64,000 bases of DNA from Cryoendolithus antarcticus (Eukaryota; Ascomycota; Dothideomycetes; Cladosporiales; Cladosporiaceae), in contig NAJO01000049.1 of NCBI GenBank assembly GCA_002077065.1, positions 186,001 to 250,000 of the forward strand, written 5' to 3'. The translations under genes and the position numbers were made by a program. Below the pieces are notes generated by a model that had not been told where the DNA came from, searched no databases, and saw only the letters and a list, made by a program, of their open reading frames with translations. Of this stretch, positions 1 to 11,318 are shown piece by piece. Numbering within the stretch: the stretch's first letter is position 1; each line of letters opens with the position of its first letter.

Positions 1-2234
1 TAGTCTTCAATGAGGTAGTCATCATCCGGCACACTACGAAACAGCTGATGGAAGTCCTTATTGCGCTTACTGCTGGCAACTGCGAAGCCCGTCAAGCGAT
101 GACCGGGTGGGTTACTCGTGACATTTGCAAGCCCTGTGGTGGACTCTCGAAGTGCTGTTGCGATTGTGTTTGTCGTCCCAGTCGTCGCAGAACTAGCGCG
201 ATGCCTTCGCCGACGCCCACTAATGCGACTGCGCACACTTCCTGACCTCGCAATGCCTTCGTTATCATTTGCAGATCTCTCTGGCGTCTGCTCGCCATTC
301 GTTGTGAGGTGCTCCTGCGATGCGATTGACATGGGGCGACCGCCAAGTGCCTGGCTGACAGCCGAGTCCACCGGCTTCTCGTACGCGACGGAGACAGCTC
401 TTGCCGCAGCCTCTTCTTCTGAGTTATCTGCCTGTGTGCTGTTTGCAATTCCATCTTGTTGCCTTGACAGCTCAACAGTGCTGTTCATCGGACTGATGTC
501 CTGGCTTTGAGCTATGCCGTGACTGCTGACACTGAGATTACCCTTGTCGATGGTCTCTGCTGCCGGCCGTAGCACTGCTCCTTTGATAGTGTTCTCAACC
601 CCACCAACAGGCTCTTCGGCTTCTCCGCTGATCTTTCTATCGGTCTTCTTTTGGCCCGGCACAAGCGGAGCGTTGTTAATGCTGCTGCTAAGCGAGTCTG
701 CTGCTTTCTGAGCAGCCGAGAAGACTGAAGTGAAGAATCCTGTCGCACCGATCGGTTGCGTGAGCGTTCCTCCTGGTGTCTTGGTCTCTTCAAGTGTGGG
801 TGTCAGAGGCGCGGCGGTCGAGTTTGATAGCTTGCTCGGCAGGTTCGCAGACTGTGCGCGCCTGTGTCGGATGCTCTCAATGGAAGAAAGTGGACGAGCA
901 AAAGGCTGCTTACTTCCTGACGTCGGAGCCCTTGGAAACTGCGCGCTCGGGTCTGTAGGTGTCGGTGGTGTGATGAGAGTCGTCGGCGTTTCGGGTCGGC
1001 TTGGTGGGGTAGGAGGTAATGTGCTTGTATTGATACGCTGCCGTCGTGGGTCAGTTGGAGTACCTGGTTGTTCCGGCTCTTCTGATGTTGTAGTTGCTCC
1101 GCCAGTCAAATCTGCAGCTGTGGTCTGCTCTTCGGGATTGACGCTGTTTCGTCGGCTCTTTGGCTTGAACAGCCCACTCAGTCCCGGTAGACCCGCTACA
1201 CCACTTGCAAGCGGAGCAGAGTCTGTTGAACTATCGTATGATGTGCTAGGCTCAGCAGTAAAACTCTTGCGCAGTGGAGATGCGCTGCGCTCGGCGACTT
1301 CAGAGCCAGGTAATGACTGTGGTGGTGGAAGGCTAGGAACTCGGGACAGGTTGCCTGTTGAAGCTCCGGGGCTGCTTCCGTCTAGGCCTACAGACTGAGG
1401 GGATCCTGATGAATCTGTGCCAGTCTGAGCGTTCAACTGTGGCGATGAGAGAGTGAGGTAGCCGGCGTGAGATTGATGTGGAGAGATGGTCGGTCTGGTC
1501 GGTTTCCTGGATCTACATCGATATCAGCTAAGTGCGTGGGCGATCATCGACTTCTGCAAATGCTTGATACGAATGCCGCAAAGACACCGTGTGCTCCACA
1601 AAGCCAATGCGTGCTGCCAACGCGTATGTTGCGTAGACGGAGTGACTTTGATGATGCTGCATGGAGCTGAAACCCTAAAGCTCGGCTGCCCAGCCGGATC
1701 CGCGTGGCAAGGATGCCCGAGAGCCTGGCCCCGTCTGCGGATCTCGAAATGGTACAGGAACTGCTTCACTAAACGGATTGGAGTCAGAGGTACTCACAGT
1801 TCTTCATCAGAGTAGTCGTCAGTCAGCAGACTGCTATTTCCACTCCCGTCCCCGAGCGACAGATCCGAGCGACTTCGTGGCAAGTCCAGACTATCAGACT
1901 CGCCATGCTGCACGCTCGATCTTCTGCTGTCAGCAGGTCCAGTGCCGTTCTTCTGCTTCGAGCTTCTGCGTTTGCGGTCAATGAAAGCTACCAGGCGACT
2001 GCCGGCGCCAGACTCGTCGCTACCGCGTCGGTCATCAACAGATTGTCTGGCGCGAGTCTTGACTTTCTCCAGTAAACCGTCGACGGAGGATCGAAGACCT
2101 GATCCATCGCCAGATTCACCACCGTTAGAGGAAGCTTCGCTCGCTAGGGAGTTGGTGGAGGCATTAGGTAGATCTTTGCGGCGTAGTCTGGAGAGTCCTC
2201 TTGGCTTGCCAACATCCGGCTCAGAGGCGGGCAT
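1..2234 (-). CDS. GRAM/VASt LAM (Ysp2-like) sterol-transfer protein, 5' part only
   Basis: Exon 1 is 2234-1798 and exon 2 runs from 1506 off the left edge, so about 647 residues are visible. The intron (1507-1797) has donor gtgagt, branch gctgat and acceptor cag, and joining it keeps frame (CT+G). The first 630 residues are low-complexity and rich in Ser, Pro and Thr, with basic runs such as LSRLRRKD and FIDRKRRSSK. The last visible residues, KRNKDFHQLFRSVPDDDYL, are the characteristic start of a GRAM domain. LAM/Ysp proteins sit in the ER at plasma-membrane contact sites and move sterol through a VASt domain; that domain and the membrane anchor would lie outside this window. The intron is about five times the usual length here. 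The family call rests on the GRAM opening and the N-terminal style. Confidence 0.75.
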
Positions 2235-2827
2235 TGAAGGGACTGTAGTGGGACAGGTGTAACTACGCCAAGGCCGTGTGTTACTGTCGTGGTAGGCGTA
2301 TTCGTAGATCGTCTGTGCCAGATCGCAATAGGTTTGCTAGTTCCGAGTCGATAGCATTCAGGGTTTCTCACGTGTTGTGAGGCCAACCTTGCTTCTGACG
2401 GTAAGCTGTCCACGCTTCGCGACCAGCGCAGTGTACGATACGATTCAGCGAGTGACAGCAGTGTTCAGTGTGTGCATTCTAGGGTTGAAGGGGTAGTTTC
2501 AGAGGCACGAAGCATGGTATTCGGACACAACGCTCTGAGCCTCTGATACGTCACGAAAGTTGACAAGGTTGGCAGGCCAAAGCCTGCCCGTGATGCGAAG
2601 GTTCGCGTTTGCGTCCGAGCTTTGTGGGGATCGTCATGCGGCTCTGGACTTGACAGGCGCGATAGACAACTTTATGCCGTAATGCAATTGTACGAAGTGC
2701 ATTGTATGAGACACCACAGCACGCGTGGGAGACTGAATCAGAGTCACACAAGACTTGGTGTCACTGTAGTAATATGATGGAGTGAATCAACTCATCAGAG
2801 TCGGCATCTCTCCTTCACCCATCCATC
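2235..2827. other. Intergenic, divergent promoter region
   Basis: This is the shared upstream region of the LAM-like gene (minus) and the MIT-domain gene (plus). I see no further gene. The short ORFs here lack homology I recognise. Confidence 0.5.
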
Positions 2828-4399
2828 ATGGCTGAAGTAGCACCTTTGACATCGGTAAGTGAACCAGATTATCCGTAGGCGTACCTGCAGCTGAATGGTA
2901 TGTACAGGCACATACGCACGCACGCAATGCGGCACGCTCTACGAAGTCGTCGCAGTGGGAGGAGGCTGCCCGTGAACATAGCCGCGCCGCATCAGATCTT
3001 GGTCGAGCAACCAAAGACACAGGCGACCACGAGGTTAATAGACTTTCGAATGTCGAGATCGTTTATCGGATGCTAATGTATGTAGGCTCTTCGTACGTTA
3101 AAACTGCTAGAGGCGCAACACCAGAAGCTGGCACAGATCATCAAGTCTCAGGCTACTGCAAATGCTGCCGAAGTCGCCACCACTCTGGCTGAGTCGAGTG
3201 CCCCGAAGCCCCAGATCGAGGACCGCAAAGCATCCGAGGCCATTTCCGAGAAGCCTGGTACTGCGAGCACGAAGTCTGCAACCAAGACCACATCAGCTCT
3301 AGCTGCAGCGAGACTGAGCTCACGAACTCGCGAGTCATCACCAAGTCTTGCTCGCGATATTGCTTCCAGACGTGGCATACCTCAGCCTAACAAAGTGAAT
3401 CTTCCCCCAAATGCTGGAGCTCCGGCACGGCAAACGTCTCCCGATGCTCGACGCCGTGCTGCTGGTAACGTGCCGCCTCAGATCCCGACGTCTGTGATGG
3501 AGAGCCAACGAAAGCTGCCAAGAAGACCTCACATGCCTGACGAGGAAGATGGCTTCGCGAGCTTCTATAATAACATCACAAATGGCACGATGTCGAAGCT
3601 ATCGTCTGTGCTCGCTTACGCAGGACTACCGCTCACATCAGAGGAAGCGAATGTACCTGCAACTGAGACTACACGCAAAGCCGAGAAGCGCACTGTCACT
3701 GCAACCAGCGATCCGGACGTCAAGCGCCTCATCTCAAAGGCTGCGCTCAAAGCTGTCGAAGACTCTCACCGCGAGCGTGGAACGCCCGGCCACGTCTTTG
3801 GTCCAGCCGAGAGCTTCTATGTCGTGCAAACAGGAGGTGGCACGTACTCCTACGCCGACATCGCCAAAGCCCGAACACAACTCAGCAACATCGGTGAAGA
3901 TGATGAAGACTCCTTCGTAGACGCCCGCGACGCTGGTCCTTCATCGCCGCATCACAGTCGCACTCCTACAGCCCGGCGCACCTCCTTTGGCAAAAATCGC
4001 ACAGCCGAAGAACTCGAGCTCGAGAACACAACCCTGAAAACAACGCTCGAGCACCTCGCCTCCCGCCTACAGAACTTTGAAGTCCACGCCCAAGACGCCT
4101 CGATGATGGCCATGAGCATGGCATCTCTGCACAACTCGCCCACTCAACCGCATCACCCGCCGCAGCAGGACGCGGCAGCGAGGGTGAGGGAGCTGGAGGC
4201 GCAGATGCGGGAGCAGGCTGAGCAGAGGGTGGCATTGGAGAAGATGGCAGAGAAGCAGGAGAGGAAGATCAGGGCTTATCATGCTAAGTGGGAGGATTTG
4301 AAGAAGAGTGCTAAGGAGAAGGAGAGGGTTAGGAAGGAGAGGGTTAGGAAGGAGAGGGCTGAGGGGGTGGGGAAGGAGGGTGAGGGGGAGGAGGGTTGA
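2828..4399 (+). CDS. MIT-domain, coiled-coil protein, Atg38/NRBF2-like
   Basis: Three exons: 2828-2854, 2908-3033 and 3086-4399 (488 aa). Introns are 53 and 52 nt, and the second has a clear gctaat branch point. Residues about 10-75 form an MIT-type helical hairpin (motifs HARNAARS, WEEAAREHSRAA, HEALRTLKLLEAQHQKLAQI). The middle part is disordered and contains SPSLARDIASRRGIP and a FASFYNNI...AYAGLPL segment. From residue about 420 there is a coiled coil that ends in a very basic Lys/Arg/Glu tail. In yeasts, Atg38 (animal NRBF2) combines an N-terminal MIT with a coiled coil and links Atg14 to Vps34 in PI3-kinase complex I. The same architecture makes that role likely but not proven; another MIT protein remains possible. 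The second donor (gttaat) is weak. Confidence 0.7.
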
Positions 4400-5197
4400 A
4401 TGTTCGACACCTGCTGCCAAATCCTGCAATAGATCAGTCCCCTCGATATACAGCTGGAGTGGATCGCTCCTAACAAAGACGACCTGGACTCATACCTTCT
4501 TCAATGCAGAGATATGGTACTACTTGATCATCATTGCCCTGGCCTTTTGGCCGGCGCATGGAGAGAACGTAAACAAAACACGGAGCCCAGGCATACCTGA
4601 GTGAGGCCGTCGCAATGCTGCGAGTCGCAATTCCCGACCTAATACACTATCGCGACCGTACTGTCTTACCGTGCCGCGACACAGCACATGGAGCTGTAGT
4701 GTTCTCTGCTCCATGCGGTACTACCACAGTAGTACGGAGAGAGACACGTTGTTCCTCGAAAATATTCCGCCACCAGGCTCCATGTTCTCAGCCGCGAACA
4801 CATCTCCATCATCACCAATATACAACACTGAAGTCAATCTGTCGGCCACGCGGCAGGCCATTCCGACTCGCGCCCGCCGCTAGGGCCAAACATCCGAGAC
4901 GGATTTGGCTTATGGACCCCTGCAGATCTTGCGTCGTACCTGCATGGGTGGGAATAGTGTTGCATCAAGGATCCGCCACTTGCGTGGACCGTTGCCGGGT
5001 TTGTAAACATCTGCTTGTTTCCTCCACACCCTGTCATCTTTGCTGCGTTCGTGTCTTGTACATACATCGGACTTACTTCTGTACATCACGCTCGCTACTT
5101 GGAAGATATTCGTGATTGAAAAGACGGCATAGGGAAGCCCAGTGAGCGCATAACGGACCCGGACTCAACCCCGACAACCCATTTCTGCATTACGACA
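4400..5197. other. Intergenic, no recognised gene
   Basis: This region lies between the 3' end of the MIT-domain gene and the start of the membrane-anchored transglycosylase-like gene. Open frames here show no domain, TM segment or splice pattern that I can support. Confidence 0.45.
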
Positions 5198-6294
5198 ATG
5201 GCCTCCGGTGGTCGCTACTACTCGCAATCCTACGATCTCGTCGACAATCCCGCCAACAACACAGCTCCCTCCCACCCAGCGCCTCTTCCAGTGCACTCCG
5301 CAGTCAACGATGCAGACTACGAAGATTACTCCAACTACCAGAAACAAAACCCCGACCACGATGATTTTGACCTCCCGCCCCGGCCAGCCGCGCCGCGGAG
5401 ATCGCAGGGCCGCGGCTGGTCGTTGCGCCGCAAGATCGTGATATGGGGCGGCGTCGCATTGCTGGTGATCTTGATCATTGCGGCGATCGCGGGCGGCGTG
5501 AGCGCGAGCAAGAAAGGCGATGGCGATAACGGGCCGTGGACATACGTGCCTTTCAAGACTGACGCGAAGGTGACGAGTCAGCTTGCTTTCGGTAATGGTA
5601 GCGCGACGAACAATATTCTGGATCAGGATGGCGTGGCGGGGAAGGACGAGTATGTGATGTATAGCGGGGATTGGAAAGAGTACCCGGAGAAGGAGAAGTG
5701 GATCACGTTTGAGAGGTTGTATTATGGGAATTTGGCGAACATGGAGACGGCTTGTGAGGTTAACAAGGTGGGGAAGAATAATTCGTGAGTCGTCCTGATA
5801 GACGGAATTATTGAGACGGGGCAGCTTGCTGACTTGTGCATCACAGACCTGCCGAGCAAAACGCAATCTGGGCCGCTGTTCAAGCCCTCGCAGCCCAATC
5901 CTTCGTCGACCACCGGTTCATTCTGGCAGTAATTCTGCAAGAATCCGCCGGCTGCGTCAGAGTAGGCGAAACCGTCTCCAACGGCCACCTCACACAGGTG
6001 ACAAACCCAGGTCTCATGCAATCCCACAACGGCACGGGCTTCAACTCCAACGCGCCCAATGCTAGCATATTCGCCATGGTACAGGATGGCACTCAAGGAA
6101 CGCAGCATGGCGACGGACTTGTACAGAACCTTAACTACTACGGGAACCTGTTCTGGGCGGCGAGAGGGTACAACTCGGGCTTCATTCCTGATGAGAAGAA
6201 CTTGAGTGCCGCGGGCGGGGCGACGGAGTGTTATGTCAATGATATTGCGAATCGGTTGACGGGGTGGGCGAATGCTACGAGTTTGTGTCATTGA
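5198..6294 (+). CDS. Type II membrane protein with lysozyme/SLT-like domain
   Basis: Two exons: 5198-5784 and 5847-6294, with a 62-nt intron spliced TC|A (344 aa). Residues 1-75 are a cytosolic tail rich in Tyr, Asp and Pro. Residues about 80-101 are a single membrane span preceded by RRK, so the bulk faces the lumen or outside. The luminal domain carries the hallmarks of soluble lytic transglycosylases: a catalytic-Glu motif AVILQESAGC (Glu about 228), NPGLMQSHNG (the GLMQ motif) and ARGYNSGF. Those enzymes cleave the MurNAc-GlcNAc bond of peptidoglycan; fungi lack peptidoglycan, so the target could be bacteria or another glycan (inference). Several NxS/T sites are present. The superfamily call is fairly firm; the substrate is unknown. 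Confidence 0.75.
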
Positions 6295-6685
6295 GGGGAT
6301 GTCGAGGGGAGGGTTAGGTGGTTTGAGCATAGCGATGGCGTTTATGGGGCGAGAGGACATTACGCGCTGAGCGCAGGGGCTGCGACGGCGATGTTAGTCT
6401 ACGAGGGAGTGTATATAATGAGTACAGAGGATCAGCACAAGACTTGTCTAAAGTGAGCGTGAGTAACCAGAGTGTGTGATATGAGTGGGGCACTGCACTC
6501 GAAATTCTGCCAGTCTGCTCCGCCAAGGCGAGGACAGTTTGAACATTACATGCAAGCGAGCACATTCGGCCACTCAAAGCATTTATCGTACCAATCTCGC
6601 CCCGGAAGACCACCCTCACATTGGCTGGCACATGTCTTCCTATCGTAGATCTCTCCAATAACGACTTCGATCCCCCTCTGCAATT
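6295..6685. other. Intergenic, promoter of SRP72
   Basis: A 391-bp spacer that presumably carries the terminator of the preceding gene and the promoter of SRP72. No other feature is visible. Confidence 0.45.
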
Positions 6686-8608
6686 ATGGCCTCCACCCTC
6701 ACCTCCCTCCTCTCGAAAAGCACGATAGAAGACCATGCCGAGATCCTTTCCGCTGCCCAGAAGAGCATCACGCAGTCCAAAGGCGGGACCTCGGATGTCA
6801 CAACACAACGCACAGCCCTCGTCGCCCTTCTGAAACTCGATCGCTTCGCGGAAGCCGTAGCTTTTGTTGACACATACCCAAAGTTGAAGGCGGAAGCAAA
6901 CTTAGAGTATGCATACGCCTTGTACAAAGCCGGACGACCGGCGGAAGCGGCAGAGGTGGCAGCGAAGGGTGAAGATGGGGGAAGAGGCTTGAGGCATGTG
7001 GAAGCGCAGTCGCGGTATCGGGCTGAAGAATTCGTGAAAGCACGAGAACTATATGCAGAGCTCAGCGGCGAGCGGGAAGAAGATGCGGAGGCAGATCTGC
7101 GAGTCAATGCTGGAGCCACGGAGGTGCAACTTCAATTCTCTGGGGCGACGTCGAAGAAACGGAAAGTCGAGCGCGAGGACTTGGAGGCATTCGAGACGGC
7201 TTATAATGCCGCCTGTGGATGTATTGCGCGGAATGAGCTAGGGCAAGCCGAGGTGCTGTTGAAGCGCGCTGAGGCGCTGGCTGGGGAATTGAGCGAGTCT
7301 GAGAGGGAGGCTGAGATTGGGCCGATCAGGGCGCAGAGGGTGTATGTGCTACTTCGACTGGGAAAGAAGGAGGAGGCTGAGGCGCTGGCAAAGGAGGTGA
7401 AGGTCGAGGGGCTGGAGGACGAGACATCGATATATGTGGCGAGGGTGAACGGGATGTTGGCTGAGAGGAAAGGGGATGGGAATGCATTTCTGGAAGAGAG
7501 AATGCTGGGCAAGGGGATTGAGGAAGATGGCACAGATATGCCTTTTGGGTATCAGAGAGGTGTACTGGACGAGAACCGGTTCGCGCTGGACTTGGGCATG
7601 ATGAAATTTGGGGGCTTAAGGGCTTCGACAAAAGCTGTGCTCGGAAAGCAGGATGCGCCTACACTGGATGAGAAGATCAATGGTCTTGCCGTCATCAATG
7701 CTGCCGCACACGCGAAGAGTCAGAGTGGAAAAGAGGCGCTGAAGCACATCTTGCCATTGCTCGAGAAGCTACCAAATGATGTCGGTCTGCTTTTGACGAT
7801 CGTACAGCTGTACGTGCTAACCGGTAATGCGCCGTCCGCCATAAACTTAGTGGAGAAGTTCACGGATCGCTTGGAGCAGACTGGGAGCAGCGCAGACGAT
7901 GTGCGCTTTGCACCAGGACTTGTGGGCGTCACAACAGCGCTGTACAATTCGCAAAACCGGCGAGATCCAGCACGAGAGGCTTTCGCAAGAGCAGCCGAGC
8001 ACTGGCGGAGCAAAGGGAGTGAATGGCCAGCAGGTATTACAGAGCTCCTTCGAGCAGCCGGTAGCTCCCTGCTCGATTCCGAAGAACCCGAGCACCAAAA
8101 GCTAGCCAGAGCCATCTTCGCCGACCTCCACGAAGCCGACAGCTCAGATCGCTATGCTGCCGCCGGCCTTTTAGCTTCTGGTTCAACAGACGCCTCTGCC
8201 TCCACTCTCACACCTTTACCGCGCTTACTCGCCTCCATCGACGCCTCCGCGCTCGAATCTGCGGGCATCGCCTCCCTCCCTCGCCCCACAGCCCAATCTA
8301 CAAAACGCCCAGCGTCTACATCCACTCCAGCAGCGCCCAAACCGCACAAAAAGCCCCGACCCGGCAAGCTACCGAAGGAATACGATCCAGCTAAGACGCC
8401 TGATCCTGAGCGCTGGTTGCCGCTCAAGGATCGGAGTACGTATCGGCCGCCTAAGGGGAAGAAGGGCAAGGGGAGGCGGGATATGCTTGCGCAGGGCGCT
8501 ACTGGAGGGGATGAGAGTAAGGAGAGTTCAAGACCGGGGACGCCGGGGGGTGAAGTCGTGAAGGGAAAGGCGCCTGCGCCGGCGAAGAAGAAGGGGAAGA
8601 AGAAGTGA
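6686..8608 (+). CDS. SRP72: Signal recognition particle subunit SRP72
   Basis: An uninterrupted 640-residue frame starting at an ATG in good context. The N-terminal two thirds are helical TPR-like repeats (for example LLKLDRFAEAVAFVDTYPK, EYAYALYKAGRPAEAAEVA, AACGCIARNELGQAEVLLKRAE). In SRP these bind SRP68. Near residue 560-600 is the conserved RNA-binding signature of SRP72: a Lys/Pro-rich run, then LPKEYDPAKTPDPERWLP and RSTYRPPKGKKGKGRR. A Lys-rich tail follows. SRP72 binds the 7S RNA and SRP68 in the cytosol and is needed for co-translational targeting to the ER. Length matches the family (about 640-670). Confidence 0.95.
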   Translation: MASTLTSLLSKSTIEDHAEILSAAQKSITQSKGGTSDVTTQRTALVALLKLDRFAEAVAFVDTYPKLKAEANLEYAYALYKAGRPAEAAEVAAKGEDGGRGLRHVEAQSRYRAEEFVKARELYAELSGEREEDAEADLRVNAGATEVQLQFSGATSKKRKVEREDLEAFETAYNAACGCIARNELGQAEVLLKRAEALAGELSESEREAEIGPIRAQRVYVLLRLGKKEEAEALAKEVKVEGLEDETSIYVARVNGMLAERKGDGNAFLEERMLGKGIEEDGTDMPFGYQRGVLDENRFALDLGMMKFGGLRASTKAVLGKQDAPTLDEKINGLAVINAAAHAKSQSGKEALKHILPLLEKLPNDVGLLLTIVQLYVLTGNAPSAINLVEKFTDRLEQTGSSADDVRFAPGLVGVTTALYNSQNRRDPAREAFARAAEHWRSKGSEWPAGITELLRAAGSSLLDSEEPEHQKLARAIFADLHEADSSDRYAAAGLLASGSTDASASTLTPLPRLLASIDASALESAGIASLPRPTAQSTKRPASTSTPAAPKPHKKPRPGKLPKEYDPAKTPDPERWLPLKDRSTYRPPKGKKGKGRRDMLAQGATGGDESKESSRPGTPGGEVVKGKAPAPAKKKGKKK

Positions 8609-8987
8609 ACAGAGATGGAGTGACCGTTACACGTGCAAGGTCAAGATGGGATGTACAGACTGTACACACATCGAGCAGCTGACTGTACAGCGATCTGCGA
8701 TAGGTACTGTCTGATACAAGCGAGAAATCGCAACAGTCCGACATCGCTACTTCTGACAGCTGTAGGTATGGCGTGCTAGCAGCCGCCGAAGATAGTCCGC
8801 GACATTATGCAGAGCTATAGCTACGTGTACGAGGAAGTGTAGGTACCTTGGTACCTACCTCTCCACCTCGGATATCTTGAGCATCTCCTCCGCCCGGCGT
8901 ACTACTCGCGAAGACATTGAATACTTCTCAGACCAGTCGACCATTGTTATTTCCATCTGGACCCACCGACAGAAATCTTATCACACC
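8609..8987. promoter_or_regulatory. Upstream region of the 2OG dioxygenase, with a perfect palindrome
   Basis: A 379-bp spacer. At 8839-8858 lies an inverted repeat with two 9-bp arms (GTAGGTACC and GGTACCTAC) separated by TT. It is about 130 bp upstream of the start codon, where a dimeric transcription factor could bind. The binding role is inference. Confidence 0.4.
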
Positions 8988-10189
8988 ATGGCTACTCAGA
9001 CCCAAACGACATCAGCGCGCAGCAAGCCTTCATTGCAGTATCAACAAGTCGCTGAGTCGACGCATGATCGTAAGCGGGAAGTTCGAAAGCGTTTACTGTC
9101 TCCATGGAGCTGACAGTATTCTTCAGTGGATTGGGCCGACCTCGTCACACTCGACCTCTCCCAATTCGACACAGCCGGTGGCAAGCAACGACTTGCGAAC
9201 CAGCTTCGAGACGCAGTCCACAATGTCGGTTTCTTGTAAGTTCACCCTGTCCCGCACCTCTTCGTCGCTGACTCCAGCACAGCTACATCACCAACTTCGG
9301 CCTCACGCAATCCCAGATCGACCGGCAATTCGGCATCGCTAAAGAGCTCTTCGCCCTGCCTACCGAAGAGAAGCTACGCCACAGAGCCGACCTAGAGCAT
9401 GGTCATTACTCCGGCTACCGACCCCTAGGTTCCATCGAGCTCTTCCCCGGCCTGCGTGATAACGTCGAAATGTACAACGTCTTCAAGTACCTTCCGGAGC
9501 TGGAACGATCGCACCCACAGATGATCCTCGACCACCGCGACGAGATCGAGACCTTCCAACGCCACATAGCCGAAGACACCGTACAAAAACTGCTCACGCT
9601 CATCGCCATCGTCCTCGAGCTCCCTGAAGACGCTCTGACAAATGGCCACAAATACAACGACGTCTCCGACTGTCATTTGAGGTATATGATCTACCACGCC
9701 CGTACTCCGGAGGAGAACGCCAAGTACGACAACCTCTATTCGCGCGGGCACACGGACTTCGGCTCCCTGACGCTGCTTTTCCGCCAACCCATCGCAGCAT
9801 TGCAAGTCCTCATGCCGGATGGGAAGTGGAAATGGGTGAAACCCCTCCCTGGGTCCATCACAGTCAACATCGCGGATGTGCTGGATTTCTGGACGGCGGG
9901 GTATCTCAAATCGAGTATCCACCGCGTCGTCGCGCCGCCGGAGGATCAAGCGCATCTGGATCGCGCAGGAGTTTTGTATTTTCTGCGGCCGGCGCACGAT
10001 TTGCGGTTGAAGGCGCTGGAGAGTCCTGTGTTGGAGCGGCTAGGGCTGAGGCAGAAAGAAGGCATGGATGGGATCAAGGCGGGCGATTGGGTTCGGGCTA
10101 GGGTTAAGGGGAACTTGGATCGGGCTGTGGAAGGAGGGGCGAAGGAGAAGGAGGTTATTAAGGGGGTGAAGGTGAAGTACTATGATTGA
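8988..10189 (+). CDS. 2-oxoglutarate/Fe(II) dioxygenase, isopenicillin-N-synthase-like
   Basis: Three exons: 8988-9069, 9127-9235 and 9283-10189 (365 aa). Introns are 57 and 47 nt; frame is kept at C|TG and TT|C. The N-terminal DIOX_N part includes LDLSQFDTAGGKQRLANQL and VGFFYITNFGL, typical of the family. The Fe ligands are visible: HTDFGSLTLL supplies His-x-Asp and SSIHRVVAPPED the distal His. The 2-oxoglutarate-binding Arg is probably in RAGVLYFLRPAHD. These enzymes hydroxylate, desaturate or cyclise small molecules in the cytosol. The substrate cannot be read from sequence. No biosynthetic-cluster genes are adjacent, so a stand-alone metabolic role is as likely as secondary metabolism. 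Confidence 0.9.
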
Positions 10190-10691
10190 GGGGTGGGGAG
10201 TAAGTTCTCCGAAATCTCAGATCAGCGGTGAAGCTGACTCTGAACATGACCGCGGCTGCATGAAAAATCGTGCCACTCTACTCGCGAGAGACAGCGTCTG
10301 AGTGTTCCTAGATCGCGAGAGGTAAATGAAGTCTCTCAGTGTTGGTATATCGCTCGAGTCGCTGTCGCGACTACGTCGGTAGCAGCAGATAAGCGTTGTC
10401 GCAACCTTCGGGGAGTATAGAGAAAAAGAGAAGTCTGTGGAGGTAGCCCCTGATCTCGAGGAAGTAGTGCTGTCATGAGAGAAGGGGGTGCAAGCACGTG
10501 AAGGCATGGAGGAAGAGGCACATGTAGACATTGTGACATCACGAGCTTCAATTCCACGTGCATGCTATGTGCTGTCCATGCTGTCCAATGCTCGTGCACT
10601 CATGACCCAATCGTGCCTTTCCCATGCTCCAAAACGCCGTCGCTAATGCCAGTATTTGTGCATAAACATGCCACCGAGGGACTGTCACCCC
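10190..10691. other. Convergent intergenic spacer with a stray repeat copy
   Basis: This region separates the 3' ends of the dioxygenase (plus) and the small three-exon gene (minus). At 10488-10515 is a copy resembling the 30-bp GTGNAAGCAC repeat found in the neighbour's intron. I see no other gene. Confidence 0.4.
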
Positions 10692-11266
10692 TCAATCCTC
10701 GAACCTCTCGAGGTACTCCGTCTGCGTACGAGTCATGGCGGCGAACTCAAAGGCATACTCCGCCTTCTTCTCCTTGGTGTGACGCCACTGGAGGCACGTG
10801 TCAGTAGGTGTCATGAGGTGGTGGAAGCACGAGGAGGAAGCGCATGGCTTGTGGGAGCACAAGCAGTTAGCGCATCGCCTGTGCAAGCACGAGAATGCAG
10901 CGTATGGCGTGTGGAAGCACGAGCGCACTGTGCGCTGCATGTGCTAGCACAAGCAGGGAGAAGGGAGAGTGAAGCGTACCTGGATGACATCTGGGGAGGC
11001 GAGCGACAGGCCGGTGAAGGCCACGACCGCTTCTGTGCTCTCAGCGGCACGTTGTGACTCCATCGCCTTGGTGAGGATGACGAAGGGAGCGGCGAAGGCT
11101 TGTGAAGCAATGCGCTTCGCGGCCTGGTTGACCGAGAGCTCGGCGAGGGGGGTGCGCTAGCACGTGTCAACGTCAGCGAGCGTGTAACGTGAAGGAGCAT
11201 GTAGGCGCATGTGCTTACTGCGACTGGGACGTGGGCGCGCCTCGAGGTGAGCTCGTGTGAAGACAT
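10692..11266 (-). CDS. Small three-exon gene, function unknown
   Basis: Not recognised. Exons 11266-11219, 11156-10980 and 10787-10692 give a 106-residue protein. Donors are gtaagc and gtacgc; intron 1 (62 nt) has a gctgac branch and ctag acceptor, and intron 2 (192 nt) ends ctccag. All three exons join in phase 0 with no stop. The product starts MSSHELTSRRAHVPVA and continues with a helical, Ala-rich middle (NQAAKRIASQAFAAPFVILTK). It ends in a charged helix, HTKEKKAEYAFEFAAMTRTQTEY. No signal peptide or TM segment is seen. Intron 2 is mostly a 30-bp tandem repeat, and an upstream repeat word (GTGAGCTCGTG) recurs inside exon 1. Consistent splice signals make this a plausible real gene, but there is no family support. 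Confidence 0.5.
10821..10957. repeat. 30-bp degenerate tandem repeat inside an intron
   Basis: Four full units start at 10821, 10851, 10881 and 10911, and a partial unit starts at 10941. Each begins GTGNNAGCAC (G/A)AG and continues with a GCG-rich second half. Periodicity is exactly 30 bp. The array occupies most of intron 2 of the small gene. Confidence 0.85.
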
Positions 11267-11318
11267 CTTGTGCGTGTGTAATGGGTGTAGTAGCACGTGA
11301 TGTGTTCTTGGTAAGGTG

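Noticed and set aside
730..1398. 222-codon plus-strand frame
   Set aside because: It is antisense to exon 2 of the LAM-like gene, whose minus frame reads into a GRAM domain.
4615..5115. 166-codon plus frame in the spacer
   Set aside because: Composition is random-like (many Cys, Arg and His), with no domain or conserved motif.
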